6,700 nt of DNA from an uncultured Chloroflexaceae bacterium. GTDB lineage: Bacteria; Chloroflexota; Chloroflexia; Chloroflexales; Chloroflexaceae. The notes beneath the pieces were generated by a model that was not told the origin of the DNA, ran no database searches, and was given only the letters and a program-made list of their open reading frames with translations. Below, piece by piece: positions 5,404-6,700 of the stretch. The stretch is from the NCBI GenBank assembly GCA_937141995.1, contig CAKZQX010000597.1:1-6700 (forward strand), in the 5' to 3' direction. Position numbers and translations under genes: made by a program. Every line of letters begins with the position of its first letter. Position 1 is the stretch's first letter.

Positions 5404-6633
5404 ATGTCATCGATCAAATTGACCTTCCCGAATGCCGACGGCGTGCAACTGGCGGCCCGCCTGGATCTGCCGCTGGATGAGCCGCCGATTGCCTATGCGC
5501 TGTTTGCGCACTGTTTTACCTGCACGATGAACCTCAAGGCGGTTGCCAATATCAGCCGGGCACTGACGGCCGAGGGTATCGCCGTGCTGCGCTTTGATTT
5601 TACCGGCCTGGGGGAGAGTGAGGGTGAGTTTGCCGACACGAATTTCTCCTCGAATGTGCAAGATCTGATCGCGGCGGCGCGGTTTCTGGATGAGAACTAT
5701 GACGCGCCCAAAGTATTGATCGGGCACTCGCTGGGGGGCGCGGCAGTGCTGCAGGCAGCGGCGGCGATCCCTTCCAGCCTGGCGGTGGCGACGATTGCCG
5801 CGCCCTGCAGCCCGGAACATCTTGCGCGCCTGCTGCGCGAAACCGACCAGGAACCGGCTCCCGATGGGACAGTCCGGATTACTCTGGGGGGGCAGACCTT
5901 CACGATCAAGCAACAGTTTCTGGATGACCTGGACGAAACGCGGATGCAGGAGTCCATTCGTACGTTACGCAAGGCGCTGCTGATCTTCCACTCGCCGATT
6001 GATCAGGTGGTCGGGGTGGAACATGCCGCCCGGATTTTTCAGGCGGCGAAGCATCCCAAGAGCTTTATCTCGCTGGATCGTGCCGACCATCTGCTGTCGG
6101 ATCAGCGCGACTCGCGCTATGTCGGCCTGATGATTGCAGCATGGGCGCGCAAATATATCGACACCCCCCGGCCAACCGCACGGCTCAAGCCGTTGTCGGA
6201 GCAGCATGTGGTGGCCCAGACCGGCGCGGAAGGTTTTGTTACCGAGGTAGTCGCCAATGGTACGCATTTGCTGGCCGATGAGCCGGTTGCCTACGGTGGC
6301 ACCGACCTGGGACCCACGCCCTACGACTACCTGCTGTCCGGATTGGGTGCCTGCACCTCGATGACCATGCGGATGTATGCCGACCGCAAAGGCTGGCCCC
6401 TCAAGACCATCACCGTGCATCTGCGCCACCAGAAGATCCATGCGCGCGACTGCGAGGAATGTGAAACCAGGCAGGGCAAAGTTGATCAGATCGAGCGCGA
6501 GATTGAGATAACCGGGCCGCTGGATGATGAGCAGCGCGCGCGGTTGATCGAGATTGCCGACCGCTGCCCGGTGCATCGGACGCTGCACTCCGAGATCCAT
6601 GTGAAGACTTCGCTCAAACAGCCGGAGATGTAG
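5404..6633 (+). CDS. Bifunctional alpha/beta-hydrolase–OsmC family protein
   Basis: This is a 409-residue two-domain protein, probably cytosolic. Residues 1-250 form a serine alpha/beta-hydrolase: the nucleophile elbow GHSLGG (107-112, S109), the likely acid D200 in HSPID and the histidine H229 in RADHL complete a triad. Residues about 265-405 form an OsmC/Ohr-type domain: [20 protein letters not shown] (298-317) carries the first redox cysteine C317, and DRCPVHRTL (386-394) carries the second, C388. OsmC proteins reduce organic and fatty-acid hydroperoxides through such a cysteine pair, so the fusion may release and detoxify peroxidised esters; that coupling is inference, and the natural substrate is not known to me. 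An extra C350-x2-C353 lies in the OsmC part. The domain order and length match the known fusion family. The start is supported by GAAAGG (5391-5396), 7 bases before the ATG; a TTACATAAT at 5371-5379 could be a -10 box, but no good -35 was found. Its GC-rich coding resembles host genes rather than the minus-strand run. Confidence 0.92.
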   Translation: MSSIKLTFPNADGVQLAARLDLPLDEPPIAYALFAHCFTCTMNLKAVANISRALTAEGIAVLRFDFTGLGESEGEFADTNFSSNVQDLIAAARFLDENYDAPKVLIGHSLGGAAVLQAAAAIPSSLAVATIAAPCSPEHLARLLRETDQEPAPDGTVRITLGGQTFTIKQQFLDDLDETRMQESIRTLRKALLIFHSPIDQVVGVEHAARIFQAAKHPKSFISLDRADHLLSDQRDSRYVGLMIAAWARKYIDTPRPTARLKPLSEQHVVAQTGAEGFVTEVVANGTHLLADEPVAYGGTDLGPTPYDYLLSGLGACTSMTMRMYADRKGWPLKTITVHLRHQKIHARDCEECETRQGKVDQIEREIEITGPLDDEQRARLIEIADRCPVHRTLHSEIHVKTSLKQPEM

Positions 6634-6700
6634 CCGTATCTTTCCAGAGACTGTCTGAAAAGGGTGTGTCATGGGGATGTTGGCCTGGTACCCCGTCCCG
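6634..6700. other. Downstream flank: possible insertion-sequence end or start of a further gene
   Basis: After the TAG of the fusion gene there is no clear terminator. GAGACTGTCTGAAAA (6647-6661) looks like the type of terminal inverted repeat seen on some IS5/IS4-like elements. An ATG at 6671 with AAGGG six bases upstream opens a frame (MGMLAWYPVP) that runs off the window. Neither reading can be settled from 67 bases. Confidence 0.2.

Noticed and set aside
5407..5913. A 168-codon minus-strand open frame
   Set aside because: It is antisense to the hydrolase domain with its conserved GHSLGG; the peptide is Arg/Gln-rich without domain signals.
5965..6672. A 235-codon minus-strand open frame
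   Set aside because: It is the antisense shadow of the OsmC half of the fusion gene, a common artefact in GC-rich coding sequence, and has no family features.
1..6700. CRISPR array, tRNA or rRNA
   Set aside because: No regularly spaced direct repeats, no tRNA-like cloverleaf with TTCGA-type arm and no rRNA signature were seen in reading both strands by eye.

Overview
The window looks like chromosomal DNA from a moderately GC-rich bacterium, most likely a Chloroflexota member. That placement is an inference from two things. The first gene ends in the tandem-helical tail typical of large signal-transduction ATPases that are abundant in that phylum, and the last gene is an alpha/beta-hydrolase–OsmC fusion. 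No RNA gene, CRISPR array or transposase was seen.

Layout. (1) Positions 2-559, plus strand: the C-terminal end of a TPR-type ATPase/regulator. (2) Positions 576-640: two perfect hairpins in the gap between convergent genes. (3) Positions 691-5139, minus strand: a compact four-gene run, read right to left. It starts with a 934-residue N6-adenine DNA methyltransferase with its own target-recognition region. A stand-alone ComEC-like metallo-beta-lactamase-fold (MBL) hydrolase follows, overlapping the methyltransferase by 4 bp (ATGA). Next is a 47-codon acidic small ORF, and last a 135-residue basic protein with a Cys/His zinc-binding motif and a RelE/ParE-like tail. (4) Positions 5140-5403: a divergent intergenic region with a near-consensus sigma-70 promoter firing into the methyltransferase and an inverted repeat over its -10 box. 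(5) Positions 5404-6633, plus strand: the hydrolase–OsmC fusion. (6) Positions 6634-6700: a short tail that may hold an insertion-sequence end or the start of another gene.

The minus-strand run is the most interesting part. Its hand-counted base composition (about 40-57% GC, with a stretch near 39% inside the methyltransferase) differs from the flanking genes (about 60-67% where sampled), so it looks acquired. A DNA methyltransferase translationally coupled to a soluble ComEC-type MBL enzyme, with no PD-(D/E)xK nuclease visible, suggests a restriction-modification-like defence module in which the MBL protein could be the effector nuclease. The acidic small ORF plus the basic RelE-like zinc protein downstream could be a toxin–antitoxin-like accessory pair or an unrelated passenger. 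These roles are hypotheses; the domains and overlaps are read directly from the sequence.
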